DNA from: Microbacterium sp. zg-Y625
Lineage (GTDB): Bacteria; Actinomycetota; Actinomycetes; Actinomycetales; Microbacteriaceae
Assembly: GCF_030246925.1 (NCBI RefSeq)
Contig: NZ_CP126740.1
Span: forward strand, 2,232,001-2,296,000
Direction: 5' to 3'
Length of the DNA stretch: 64,000 nucleotides
The notes under the pieces were generated by a model. It did not search any database and was not told where the DNA came from. It saw nothing but the letters and a program-made list of their open reading frames with translations. Each line of letters opens with the position of its first letter. Within the stretch, counting starts at the first letter, position 1. Position numbers and translations under genes: made by a program. Shown in pieces: positions 19,951 through 27,393 of the stretch.

Positions 19951-20610
19951 TCAGCTGGCGGAGTAGGACTCGTCGTCGTCGTCAGACTCGTCGTCGTCGT
20001 CAGACTCGTCGTCGTCGTCCGCGTCGTCGTCGTCGTCCTCGTCCGCGTCGTCATCGTCGACCGCGTCGTCGAAGCTCGCGTCGACGTCCCCGCTCTCGTC
20101 GAGTTCGTCGATGTCGACGCCGTCGAGGTCACCGCCGTGCAAGATGGCCGAGCCGTCGTCGTCGAAGTCCGCGGCATCCAGGTCGTCGAGGTCGTCGATG
20201 TCCACATCGTCGTCCTCGTCCGCGTCGCGCTCGTCGGCATCCGCGTCCGTCAGCTCGCCGGCTGCGCGGGCCGCCTCGGCCTGAGCCTCCTGCGCGGCCT
20301 GGTAATCGGCGAGACGCACCGCCCACGGCACCCACTCGGGGGCCAGCAGCGCACCGTCGCCGGGGAGCAGCTCGACCTCGAGGACGGTCGGATCGGAGCC
20401 TTCGACCACGGCGACGCTGACCGTCCAGAACCAGCCGGGGTATCCCGGCATCCGGTTGTTGAAGCGCAGCGAGACGACGCCGTCGTCTTCGAGGGTGTAG
20501 CCCGCGGCATCGCCGACGGTCACGTCAGGGGTCACCTCGCGAAGGGCCGCGCGGGCGATGTCGTGCGCGTGGAGCAGCCGCTCGTCGGCGGGCTCAGGCT
20601 TCGAAGTCAT
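19951..20610 (-). CDS. DUF3027 protein with a poly-acidic tail
   Basis: 219 aa. The N-terminal ~115 residues contain YTLEDDGVVSLRFNNRMPGYPGWFW, typical of the actinobacterial DUF3027 family of unknown function. From about residue 125 it becomes almost entirely Asp/Glu, ending in three DDDDES units encoded by 18-bp direct repeats (19968-20021). Overlaps the upstream cold-shock gene by 17 bp, a conserved pairing that suggests co-expression. The acidic tail is disordered and could mimic nucleic acid or bind basic proteins; this is inference. Confidence 0.88.
   Translation of the reverse strand: MTSKPEPADERLLHAHDIARAALREVTPDVTVGDAAGYTLEDDGVVSLRFNNRMPGYPGWFWTVSVAVVEGSDPTVLEVELLPGDGALLAPEWVPWAVRLADYQAAQEAQAEAARAAGELTDADADERDADEDDDVDIDDLDDLDAADFDDDGSAILHGGDLDGVDIDELDESGDVDASFDDAVDDDDADEDDDDDADDDDESDDDDESDDDDESYSAS
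19968..20021. repeat. Three 18-bp tandem repeats in the DUF3027 gene
   Basis: ACTCGTCGTCGTCGTCAG at 19968-19985 and 19986-20003, and a copy ending CCG at 20004-20021. Each encodes Asp4-Glu-Ser or a close variant. A GTC microsatellite continues beyond, making the tract prone to length change. Confidence 0.9.
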
Positions 20611-20977
20611 CGGCTACCTTGCGCAGCACGGCCGCGATCTTCTTCGCGTGCGACCCGCTGGGGTAGCGGCCGCGGCGCAGGTCGCCACCGATGCCGTCGA
20701 GCAGCTTCACGAGGTCTTCGACGATGATCGCCATGTCGTCGGCGGGCTTGCGGGAGCGCTTGGCGAGACTGACGGGCGCCTCGAGCACCCGCACCGAGAG
20801 CGCCTGCAGTCCGCGCTTGCCGTCGGCGACACCGAACTCGAGCCGTGTGCCCGGCTTGAGGCCGGTCGTGCCGGCGGGGAGGGCGGAGGCGTGCAGGAAG
20901 ACGTCCTGGCCGTCATCGGCGGAGATGAAGCCGAACCCCTTCTCGTCGTCGTAGAACCTGACCTTGCCGGTGGGCAT
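20594..20977 (-). CDS. Cold-shock domain protein with C-terminal extension
   Basis: 127 aa. N-terminal cold-shock domain (GKVRFYDDEKGFGFISADD, then QDVFLHASALP), carrying the RNP1-like GFGFIS and RNP2-like DVFLH nucleic-acid-binding motifs, followed by an ~60-residue helical, basic extension not found in CspA. Its small domain and the coupling to DUF3027 indicate an RNA- or DNA-binding role, possibly as a pair. Start at ATG 20977 (PTGKVRF); upstream in-frame sequence is intergenic. Confidence 0.88.
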   Translation of the reverse strand: MPTGKVRFYDDEKGFGFISADDGQDVFLHASALPAGTTGLKPGTRLEFGVADGKRGLQALSVRVLEAPVSLAKRSRKPADDMAIIVEDLVKLLDGIGGDLRRGRYPSGSHAKKIAAVLRKVADDFEA

Positions 20978-21065
20978 GCGAACCTCGCTGAATCGTGCCC
21001 GTGACGGGCAGGACGAAATGGGGCCGATCGGCCCCGAACAAAGCCTACCTGTACCGACCACGCAG

Positions 21066-21071
21066 TAGTCT
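21066..21071 (+). promoter_or_regulatory. Leaderless -10 box (TAGTCT)
   Basis: TAGTCT lies seven bases before ATG 21079, the apparent start of the small membrane protein/helicase-associated gene pair. Confidence 0.5.
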
Positions 21072-21078
21072 GGTGCCG

Positions 21079-21345
21079 ATGAGCACACCCACTTCACGCG
21101 GAGAGGTGCCGGTCCACAGGATCGACCGCATCCTGGCGTACATGTCCTTCGGCCTGCTGCTGCTGTCGATCGTGTGCTTCCTGGCGATCATGATCGGCTC
21201 CGCCAACGGCGCCGACATGCGCGAGGGCGTGTGGCCCACTGTGGGAGCGCTGGTCTGGTTCACCCCGCCCGTGGCCTTCGTCCTGGTGATCACGCTGGTG
21301 ATCCTGAACTTCGCGCGAAGGGCGCGGGCCAACAGGGCGGAGTGA
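21079..21345 (+). CDS. Small two-span membrane protein
   Basis: 88 aa with two hydrophobic segments (ILAYMSFGLLLLSIVCFLAIMI and ALVWFTPPVAFVLVITLVIL) joined by a short acidic loop, and a basic C-terminus. No family recognised. ATG 21079 is placed by the TAGTCT box; one base separates its stop from the next GTG, so it is probably co-transcribed with the helicase-associated gene. Confidence 0.75.
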   Translation: MSTPTSRGEVPVHRIDRILAYMSFGLLLLSIVCFLAIMIGSANGADMREGVWPTVGALVWFTPPVAFVLVITLVILNFARRARANRAE

Positions 21346-21346
21346 C

Positions 21347-23053
21347 GTGACCCATTCGGCGGACTCCCGTGTGCTCGCGACCTGGCTCGCCGGCCAGGAC
21401 GACGCCGCCCTCAGCGCGCTGCTGAGCGAACGGGGCATCTCGCCGTCGGCCACGTGGGAGGACTTCTTCGACGCCGCAGAGGGCGTGCAGGATGCCGCTC
21501 CTCTCACGCGTGCCCTCGCGGCGCTCCCCCGGCCCCTCGCCGAGGCGCTCGTCGATGCGCAGGGTGGCACCGTGGCCGAACCGGCACGGCCGGCACTGAT
21601 CGCCCGCGCTCTGGTGACCCCCGACGGCACGGTCTACCGCGCCGTCGCCGAGGCGGTCGCGGCCGCTCCCCTCACCGAGGCGCCCCCGCAGCCGGCCCAG
21701 TCCGACCCCGAGCCGGCCGACGCCGCCGCGGAACGCGCGTTCACCGCCGCCGCGACGCTCGCCGACATCCTGCAGCTGGCACTGACCACCCCGCTCGCCC
21801 GCATCGGCTCCGGCGCGCTGGGCGCGACGGAACGTCGACGACTGATGGATGCCGGCATCGTCGACGACGCCGTCACCGCCGACGAACTGGTGACCCTGTC
21901 ATCGGTGGCGGGCCTCACCGCCCCCTTCGACAGGGAATGGCGCGTCACCACCGACGGCCTGCAGTGGCTGCAGGCCGGCACGGTCGACCGCTGGGACCAG
22001 GTGGCACGCCGCCTGCGCGACGCCCTGCCGACCGCTCTGCGCACCGACGGGGGCGGCTGGTCGTCGCCGACCGAGTGGCGGCGGGCCTATCCCTTCGACC
22101 CGGCCTGGCCCGCGCGTGCGGAGCAGTGGCGCGCGCTGCTGCACCGCTGGGCGCTGATCGGTGCGGACGGCGCCAGCGCCCCGTGGGCGGCCGGACTCGC
22201 CGCCGGCGGCGACGCCGATCTTGACGCGCTGCGCGAGCTGCTGCCGCCGGAGGTCGACCGCGTCTTCCTGCAGAACGACCTGACCGCGATCGCGCCGGGG
22301 CCTCTCGCGCCGCACCTCGACATGCGCCTGCGCACCATGGCGCTGCGGGAATCCCGCGCCCAGGCCTCGAGCTACCGGTTCACGCCCGACACCATCGGGG
22401 CGGCGATCACCGGCGGCGAGACGGCCGAGTCGCTGCGCGAATTTCTCACCGCGCTCTCGCTGACCGGCCTGCCCCAGCCGCTCGCGTACGAGATCGAGCG
22501 CACCGCGGCACGGCACGGGCTCATCCGGGTCGTCGAGGATCCGGCATCCGGCATCACCCTCGTGCGCAGCGACGACCGCGCCGTGCTCGACACGCTCGCC
22601 GTGGACCAGGCGCTGCGGCCCCTCGCCCTCATGCGGCACGCAGAAGGACTGACGTCGCGCTCGAACCCCGACGCGGTGTTCTGGGCGCTCGCCGACGCGC
22701 GCTACCCCGTGAGCATGGAGGACACCTCCGGCCACACCCGCACCGTGCTGCGCCACAAGCTGGCCGCTCCCCCGGCGGCGCCGACGGCGAGCCCGTACGA
22801 GCCGCTGATCGGGCGGCTGCGCGGCGCGCGGGAGTCCGACTCGGATGCCGCGTGGCTCGGCCGCGAGCTCGAACAGGCCGTGCGCGCGAAGGCGCTCATC
22901 ACCGTCACGGTGCGGCTGCCCGACGGATCCGACCGGCAGTTCACGCTCGAAGCCAGCGGGCTGGGCGGTGGGCGTCTGCGCGGCCGCGACAAGGCCGCCG
23001 ACGTCGAGCGGACCCTGCCGGTCTCCAGCATCCAGTCGGTCAGCCCCGCCTGA
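21347..23053 (+). CDS. Helicase-associated domain protein (XPB partner)
   Basis: 568 aa, soluble. It starts RVLATWLAGQDDAALSALLSERG, a tandem winged-helix-like region, and has a central block TDLQWLQ/VDRVFLQNDLTAIAPGPL and FRFTPDT-like segment (SSYRFTPDTIGAAI), matching actinobacterial helicase-C3-type proteins encoded next to XPB. Function is not established; coupling to the helicase suggests a DNA-repair accessory. GTG 21347 starts one base after the preceding stop. The XPB gene follows 90 bp later with its own promoter. Confidence 0.82.
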   Translation: MTHSADSRVLATWLAGQDDAALSALLSERGISPSATWEDFFDAAEGVQDAAPLTRALAALPRPLAEALVDAQGGTVAEPARPALIARALVTPDGTVYRAVAEAVAAAPLTEAPPQPAQSDPEPADAAAERAFTAAATLADILQLALTTPLARIGSGALGATERRRLMDAGIVDDAVTADELVTLSSVAGLTAPFDREWRVTTDGLQWLQAGTVDRWDQVARRLRDALPTALRTDGGGWSSPTEWRRAYPFDPAWPARAEQWRALLHRWALIGADGASAPWAAGLAAGGDADLDALRELLPPEVDRVFLQNDLTAIAPGPLAPHLDMRLRTMALRESRAQASSYRFTPDTIGAAITGGETAESLREFLTALSLTGLPQPLAYEIERTAARHGLIRVVEDPASGITLVRSDDRAVLDTLAVDQALRPLALMRHAEGLTSRSNPDAVFWALADARYPVSMEDTSGHTRTVLRHKLAAPPAAPTASPYEPLIGRLRGARESDSDAAWLGRELEQAVRAKALITVTVRLPDGSDRQFTLEASGLGGGRLRGRDKAADVERTLPVSSIQSVSPA

Positions 23054-23129
23054 CCCAGGCCAGGCGATGCTCGTGCTCGCGCAGCGTCGGATCTTGCACC
23101 GGACCGCCCCTCGCCGCCGCCGCGCGGAC

Positions 23130-23135
23130 TAGACT
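23130..23135 (+). promoter_or_regulatory. Leaderless -10 box of the XPB gene (TAGACT)
   Basis: TAGACT lies eight bases before ATG 23144; no Shine-Dalgarno is present. Confidence 0.55.
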
Positions 23136-23143
23136 TTTCCCTT

Positions 23144-24817
23144 ATGGCTGACGGCCCTCTCATCGTGCAGAGCGACCGGACGGTGCTGCTTGAAGTAGCC
23201 CATCCGGACGCCGAAACCGCGCGCCACGAACTGGCGATCTTCGCCGAGCTCGAGCGCGCCCCCGAGCACATCCACACGTACCGCATCACCCGGCTGGGCC
23301 TCTGGAACGCGCGGGCCGCCGGCCACGACGCCGACGACATGCTCGCGACCCTCGACCGCTGGTCGCGGTTCCCGGTGCCGGCGTCCGTGTCGATGGACCT
23401 GCGCGAGACGGTCAACCGCTACGGGCGCCTGGTCATCGAGCGGGCCGACGTCGAGGGTTTCGGTGAGGGCGTGCTCGTGCTGCGCTCCACCGACAACGCG
23501 GTGCTGTCGGAGGTCTCGCGCAACAAGCGCATCAGCCCGCTGCTGATCGGCCGCCCCACCCCCGACACCTTCGTCGTGGATGCCTGGGCGCGCGGGCAGA
23601 TCAAGCAGGAGCTGCTGAAGATCGGCTGGCCGGCCGAGGACCACGCCGGTTACACCCCCGGCACCCCGCACCCCATCGAGCTCGCCGAAGACGGCTGGTC
23701 GCTGCGGCCCTACCAGCGCACCGCTGTGGACACCTTCCACGAGGGCGGGTCCGGCGTCGTGGTGCTCCCCTGTGGTGCGGGCAAGACGCTCGTCGGCGCG
23801 GGCGCGATGGCCCAGACCAAGACGACGACGCTGATCCTCGTGACCAACACCGTCAGCGCGCGGCAGTGGCGCGACGAGCTGCTCAAGCGCACGTCGCTGA
23901 CGCCCGAGGAGATCGGCGAGTACTCCGGCCAGGTCAAGGAGATCAAGCCGGTCACGATCGCCACGTACCAGATCCTCACCGCCAAGCGCGGGGGCCAGTA
24001 CGCCCACCTCTCGCTGCTGGACGCCCTCGACTGGGGCCTCATCGTCTACGACGAGGTGCACCTGCTGCCGGCGCCGGTGTTCAAGCTCACCGCCGACCTG
24101 CAGGCCCGGCGGCGCCTCGGCCTCACGGCCACCCTCGTGCGCGAGGACGGCCGCGAGGGCGACGTCTTCAGCCTCATCGGCCCGAAGCGGTTCGACGCAC
24201 CCTGGAAGGAGATCGAGGCCCAGGGCTTCATCTCCCCCGCCATCTGCTACGAAGTGCGCGTGGACCTGCCCGTCGACGAGCGGCTGGAGTACGCGGCATC
24301 CGCCGACGAGGATCGCTACCGGCTCGCCGCCACCGCGCCGGTGAAGATCGACGTGGTGCGCGACCTCGTCGCCCGGCATGAGGGCGAGCAGATCCTCGTG
24401 ATCGGGCAGTACCTCGACCAGATCGACGAGCTGGCCGAGGCGCTCGGCGCGCCGAAGATCACCGGCGCCGTTCCCGTCGACGAGCGCGAGCAGCTGTACC
24501 AGCAGTTCCGGGTCGGCGAGGTGCCGGTGCTGGTGGTCTCGAAGGTCGCGAACTTCTCGATCGACCTGCCCGAGGCATCCGTCGCTATCCAGGTCTCGGG
24601 GTCCTTCGGCTCCCGCCAGGAGGAGGCCCAGCGCCTCGGACGCCTGCTGCGCCCCAAGACCAACGGGCACACCGCGAGCTTCTACACCCTCATCGCCCGC
24701 GACACCGTCGACCAGGACTTCGCGCAGAACCGGCAGCGGTTCCTCGCCGAGCAGGGGTACTCGTACACGATCCTCGACGCCGAGCAGGTCGCCGGGCGGG
24801 CGGCGCTGGGCGCCTGA
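23144..24817 (+). CDS. DNA repair helicase XPB, bacterial type
   Basis: 557-aa superfamily 2 DNA helicase, the bacterial counterpart of eukaryotic XPB/Ssl2. An N-terminal domain (1-180) precedes the two RecA-like lobes: Q-motif region SLRPYQRTA, Walker A PCGAGKT (209-215), Walker B box YDEVHLLP (DEVH), motif III GLTATL, and motif VI EEAQRLGRLLRPK. It unwinds DNA 3'-5' and is thought to act in repair; its bacterial role is poorly defined. It follows the helicase-associated gene. Start fixed by the TAGACT box. Confidence 0.95.
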   Translation: MADGPLIVQSDRTVLLEVAHPDAETARHELAIFAELERAPEHIHTYRITRLGLWNARAAGHDADDMLATLDRWSRFPVPASVSMDLRETVNRYGRLVIERADVEGFGEGVLVLRSTDNAVLSEVSRNKRISPLLIGRPTPDTFVVDAWARGQIKQELLKIGWPAEDHAGYTPGTPHPIELAEDGWSLRPYQRTAVDTFHEGGSGVVVLPCGAGKTLVGAGAMAQTKTTTLILVTNTVSARQWRDELLKRTSLTPEEIGEYSGQVKEIKPVTIATYQILTAKRGGQYAHLSLLDALDWGLIVYDEVHLLPAPVFKLTADLQARRRLGLTATLVREDGREGDVFSLIGPKRFDAPWKEIEAQGFISPAICYEVRVDLPVDERLEYAASADEDRYRLAATAPVKIDVVRDLVARHEGEQILVIGQYLDQIDELAEALGAPKITGAVPVDEREQLYQQFRVGEVPVLVVSKVANFSIDLPEASVAIQVSGSFGSRQEEAQRLGRLLRPKTNGHTASFYTLIARDTVDQDFAQNRQRFLAEQGYSYTILDAEQVAGRAALGA

Positions 24818-24830
24818 CGGCATCCCGCCG

Positions 24831-24901
24831 TCCTGCCCGCGGGCGCAGTCCTGCCCGCGGGCGCAGTTCTGCCGGCGGGCGCAGTCCTGTCCGCGGCGCA
24901 G
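24831..24901. repeat. Four tandem 18-bp repeats after the XPB gene
   Basis: TCCTGCCCGCGGGCGCAG at 24831-24848 and 24849-24866, a two-base variant at 24867-24884, and a 17-bp variant at 24885-24901. The first two copies contain the palindrome GCCCGCGGGC, so adjacent units can pair. No gene is seen between 24818 and 25059. Confidence 0.9.
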
Positions 24902-25059
24902 TCTCGGCCGCACCCGGTTGCCGGAACAAGGAGATCCGCCGAGATGCGGGCCCTGGGGCCGCAGGCATCCGCATTCCGGCAGATCCCCTCATCCGGTCGA
25001 CTGCGACACCCGCCCACGTGACCGCTGACCCGTGGCCACCGTCGGCACGTGGCGGTGAG

Positions 25060-25968
25060 CTACGACTCCCTCCGCTCGAACCAGTCCAGGGCCAGCGCGG
25101 TCACGGCATCCGGTGCGTCGTCGGTGACGAAGTGCGAGGCATCCTCCACGAACGCCAGTTCGAACCGGTCCGCATGCCGCTCGTGGTCGCGGCACATGCG
25201 GCGCACCATCGGCTCGGTGAACGGGCGGTCGTGGCGCCCGAACGCGACGAGCGTCGGCGGCTGCAGCCTGCGCTTCTTGTAGTACGGACCGACCAGCCGG
25301 GGGATCTCCGGGGTGATGATGCCGAACAGCACCGCCCGCGTGGCGCGGCCGATCTCCGGCCGCTCCTCGACGCGCAGGTACCCGTCGAGAGTCGCCTCGC
25401 TCATCGGATGGGTGAGATACGGCGGCGCGAACAGCCACCGCAGCGACCGCCGGGGACTGCGCAGGATCAGCGGCGGATAGTGCTTGAACGCGGGCATCAT
25501 CTTCGGCGTGAACCTGAGGAACCCCGGCGGAACCGACAGCTGCACGAGGCTCCGGACCCGATCCGGGTACGTGTACGCGAGGTGCATCCCGGTGATCGCG
25601 CCGAGGTCGTGGGTCATCACGTGCGCCTGGTCGACTCCGAGGACATCCAGCAGGGCGACGAGGTCATGCAGCCGCGTCTCGTGCCCGATGCGGGAGTCAT
25701 CGGCCGTCGTCCACCCGGCTCCGCGCAGGTCTGGGCAGATGACCCGATAGCCGCGCCGCGCGATCGCCGGTGCGACCTGCCGCCACTGCCACCAGTGCTG
25801 CGGGAATCCGTGCAGCAGCACGACGGGAGGCCCCTCCCCGACGCTCGCGACGTGGCTGCGCAGCCCCGGCGTCTCGATGACCGCGTGCTCGAACCCCGGC
25901 GCCTCCGGCAGCGGTGGAGTCCAGTGGGCGGTTTCGGCGATCGGTTCGCCGACGTGCGACGTATCCAT
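25060..25968 (-). CDS. Alpha/beta hydrolase, epoxide-hydrolase-like
   Basis: 302 aa, soluble. Oxyanion-hole HGFPQHWWQW, a nucleophile elbow reading MTHDLGAITG (Asp in place of Ser, as in epoxide hydrolases and dehalogenases), a cap domain, and the catalytic His in DASHFV. The substrate is not predictable. ATG 25968 (DTSHVGE) follows GAGAGGAG; the longer ORF lacks a site. Divergent from a tetR gene with two operator-like palindromes between them, so it is probably repressed by that regulator. Confidence 0.85.
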   Translation of the reverse strand: MDTSHVGEPIAETAHWTPPLPEAPGFEHAVIETPGLRSHVASVGEGPPVVLLHGFPQHWWQWRQVAPAIARRGYRVICPDLRGAGWTTADDSRIGHETRLHDLVALLDVLGVDQAHVMTHDLGAITGMHLAYTYPDRVRSLVQLSVPPGFLRFTPKMMPAFKHYPPLILRSPRRSLRWLFAPPYLTHPMSEATLDGYLRVEERPEIGRATRAVLFGIITPEIPRLVGPYYKKRRLQPPTLVAFGRHDRPFTEPMVRRMCRDHERHADRFELAFVEDASHFVTDDAPDAVTALALDWFERRES

Positions 25969-26029
25969 GACACGGCTCCTCTCGCGACGGTCCCCCCGGG
26001 ATCGGCGGAACTCGGCTGCGCCGCACATT

Positions 26030-26065
26030 ACTACGTTCGTAGTGCCATGTCACTACAAACATAGT
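26030..26065. promoter_or_regulatory. Paired TetR operators
   Basis: ACTACGTTCGTAGT (26030-26043) is a perfect palindrome with a 2-bp centre; ACTACAAACATAGT (26052-26065) is a diverged second copy. Their 22-bp offset places both on the same helix face between the divergent hydrolase and tetR genes. Confidence 0.72.
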
Positions 26066-26079
26066 TGTACGCTCGAACG

Positions 26080-26616
26080 ATGAGCAGCACGCGTCATCGA
26101 GCACTGCAGGCCGCCGTGCAACTGGTCGGCGGTGAGGGCATCCGCGCCCTCACCCACGGACGGGTGGATGCCGCAGCGGCGCTGCCCGCGGGCTCGACGT
26201 CGAACCACTTCCGCACGCGGACCGCGCTCGTCGCCGGGGTCATCGAGTGGATCGCCGCCGAAGAGCGCGGCGACGCCGGCCTGCCGGCCATCCGCACGCG
26301 CGACGACCTGGTCAGCGGCCTGTCCCGCATGATCGAGGTGCAGTCCGGCCCGCAGGCCCTGCGCACCCGCGCCCGCTACGCCCTGTTCCTCGAGTCGGAT
26401 GCCGAGACGTCGCGTCCGCTCGTCGAGCAGCGTGCCGCGTTCGAGACCTGGATCGGCGGCATCCTGCGGGAGATCGGCGGCCCCCCGGCCGAGCGGCAGA
26501 CGCGGTTCCTCATGGCCGCAGCGGAGGGTCTGCTGCTGCACCGCCTTACCGTCGACCCCCAGGCCTCGATCGACGCGGTCATCGCGCGCGCGGTCGACGC
26601 TGCGCTTGCTCCGTAG
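26080..26616 (+). CDS. TetR-family regulator
   Basis: 178 aa. HTH at residues 5-50 (HRALQAAVQLVGGEGIRALTH, PAGSTSNHFRTRTALV), helical C-terminal domain with CESE-like ligand core. It diverges from the epoxide-hydrolase-like gene and has two operator-like palindromes directly upstream. Probably autoregulatory and controls the hydrolase. Ligand unknown. Confidence 0.88.
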   Translation: MSSTRHRALQAAVQLVGGEGIRALTHGRVDAAAALPAGSTSNHFRTRTALVAGVIEWIAAEERGDAGLPAIRTRDDLVSGLSRMIEVQSGPQALRTRARYALFLESDAETSRPLVEQRAAFETWIGGILREIGGPPAERQTRFLMAAAEGLLLHRLTVDPQASIDAVIARAVDAALAP

Positions 26617-26684
26617 ACACCCGGTCCCTATACCGCATCACGGCCGCTCCGACCGATGTCCAGACAGCACATCGATTCCGTGAC

Positions 26685-26690
26685 CATAAT
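26685..26690 (+). promoter_or_regulatory. Leaderless -10 box of the response regulator (CATAAT)
   Basis: CATAAT lies six bases before ATG 26697, consistent with a leaderless two-component operon. Confidence 0.5.
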
Positions 26691-26696
26691 GGGGCC

Positions 26697-27389
26697 ATGA
26701 CCGCGCCTCGCATCCTTGTCGTCGACGATGAGCCGAACATCCGCGACCTGCTCATCACGAGCCTGCGCTTCGCAGGATTCCAGGTGCGCGCCGTCTCCAA
26801 CGGCGCCCAGACGATCTCTGCCGTCCTCGAAGAGGAACCGGACCTGATCGTGCTCGACGTCATGCTCCCGGACATGAACGGGTTCAGCGTCACCAAGCGT
26901 CTGCGCGGCGCCGGCTACACCGCCCCCATCCTCTTCCTCACCGCGAAGGACGAGACCGAGGACAAGATCACCGGACTCAACGCCGGCGGCGACGACTACG
27001 TCACCAAGCCCTTCAGCCTCGACGAGATCGTCGCGCGCATCCAGGCGATCCTGCGCCGGACGATGCAGGCCGACGAGGAGTCCATCATCCGTGCCGGCGA
27101 ACTGACGATGGACCAGGACACCCACGATGTGCTCGTCGGCGACGTGTCGATCGACCTCTCCCCCACCGAGTTCAAGCTGCTGCGCTACCTCATGCTCAAC
27201 CCCAACCGAGTGCTCAGCAAGGCGCAGATCCTCGATCACGTGTGGGAGTACGACTTCAACGGCGACGCCGGCATCGTGGAGAGCTACATCTCCTACCTGC
27301 GGCGCAAGATCGATCCGCACTCGTCCGAGCCCCTCATCCAGACCAAGCGGGGCTTCGGCTACATGCTGAAGGCGGGCAAGTCCGCGTGA
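26697..27389 (+). CDS. OmpR-family response regulator
   Basis: 230 aa. Receiver domain with acidic pocket VVDDE, phospho-acceptor D54 (VLDVMLPD) and conserved Lys in TKPF, then a winged-helix DNA-binding domain (LSPTEFKLLRYLMLNPNRV, ILDHVWEYDF, TKRGFGYML). Resembles the MprA/TcrX/PhoP-type actinobacterial regulators. The kinase starts four bases after its stop. Confidence 0.95.
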   Translation: MTAPRILVVDDEPNIRDLLITSLRFAGFQVRAVSNGAQTISAVLEEEPDLIVLDVMLPDMNGFSVTKRLRGAGYTAPILFLTAKDETEDKITGLNAGGDDYVTKPFSLDEIVARIQAILRRTMQADEESIIRAGELTMDQDTHDVLVGDVSIDLSPTEFKLLRYLMLNPNRVLSKAQILDHVWEYDFNGDAGIVESYISYLRRKIDPHSSEPLIQTKRGFGYMLKAGKSA

Positions 27390-27393
27390 CCCG

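Noticed and set aside
17460..20240. 926-aa minus-strand ORF opposite the GH3 gene
   Set aside because: Begins in Thr-repeat translation of the GTC microsatellite and continues as low-complexity antisense; the GH3 reading is unambiguous.
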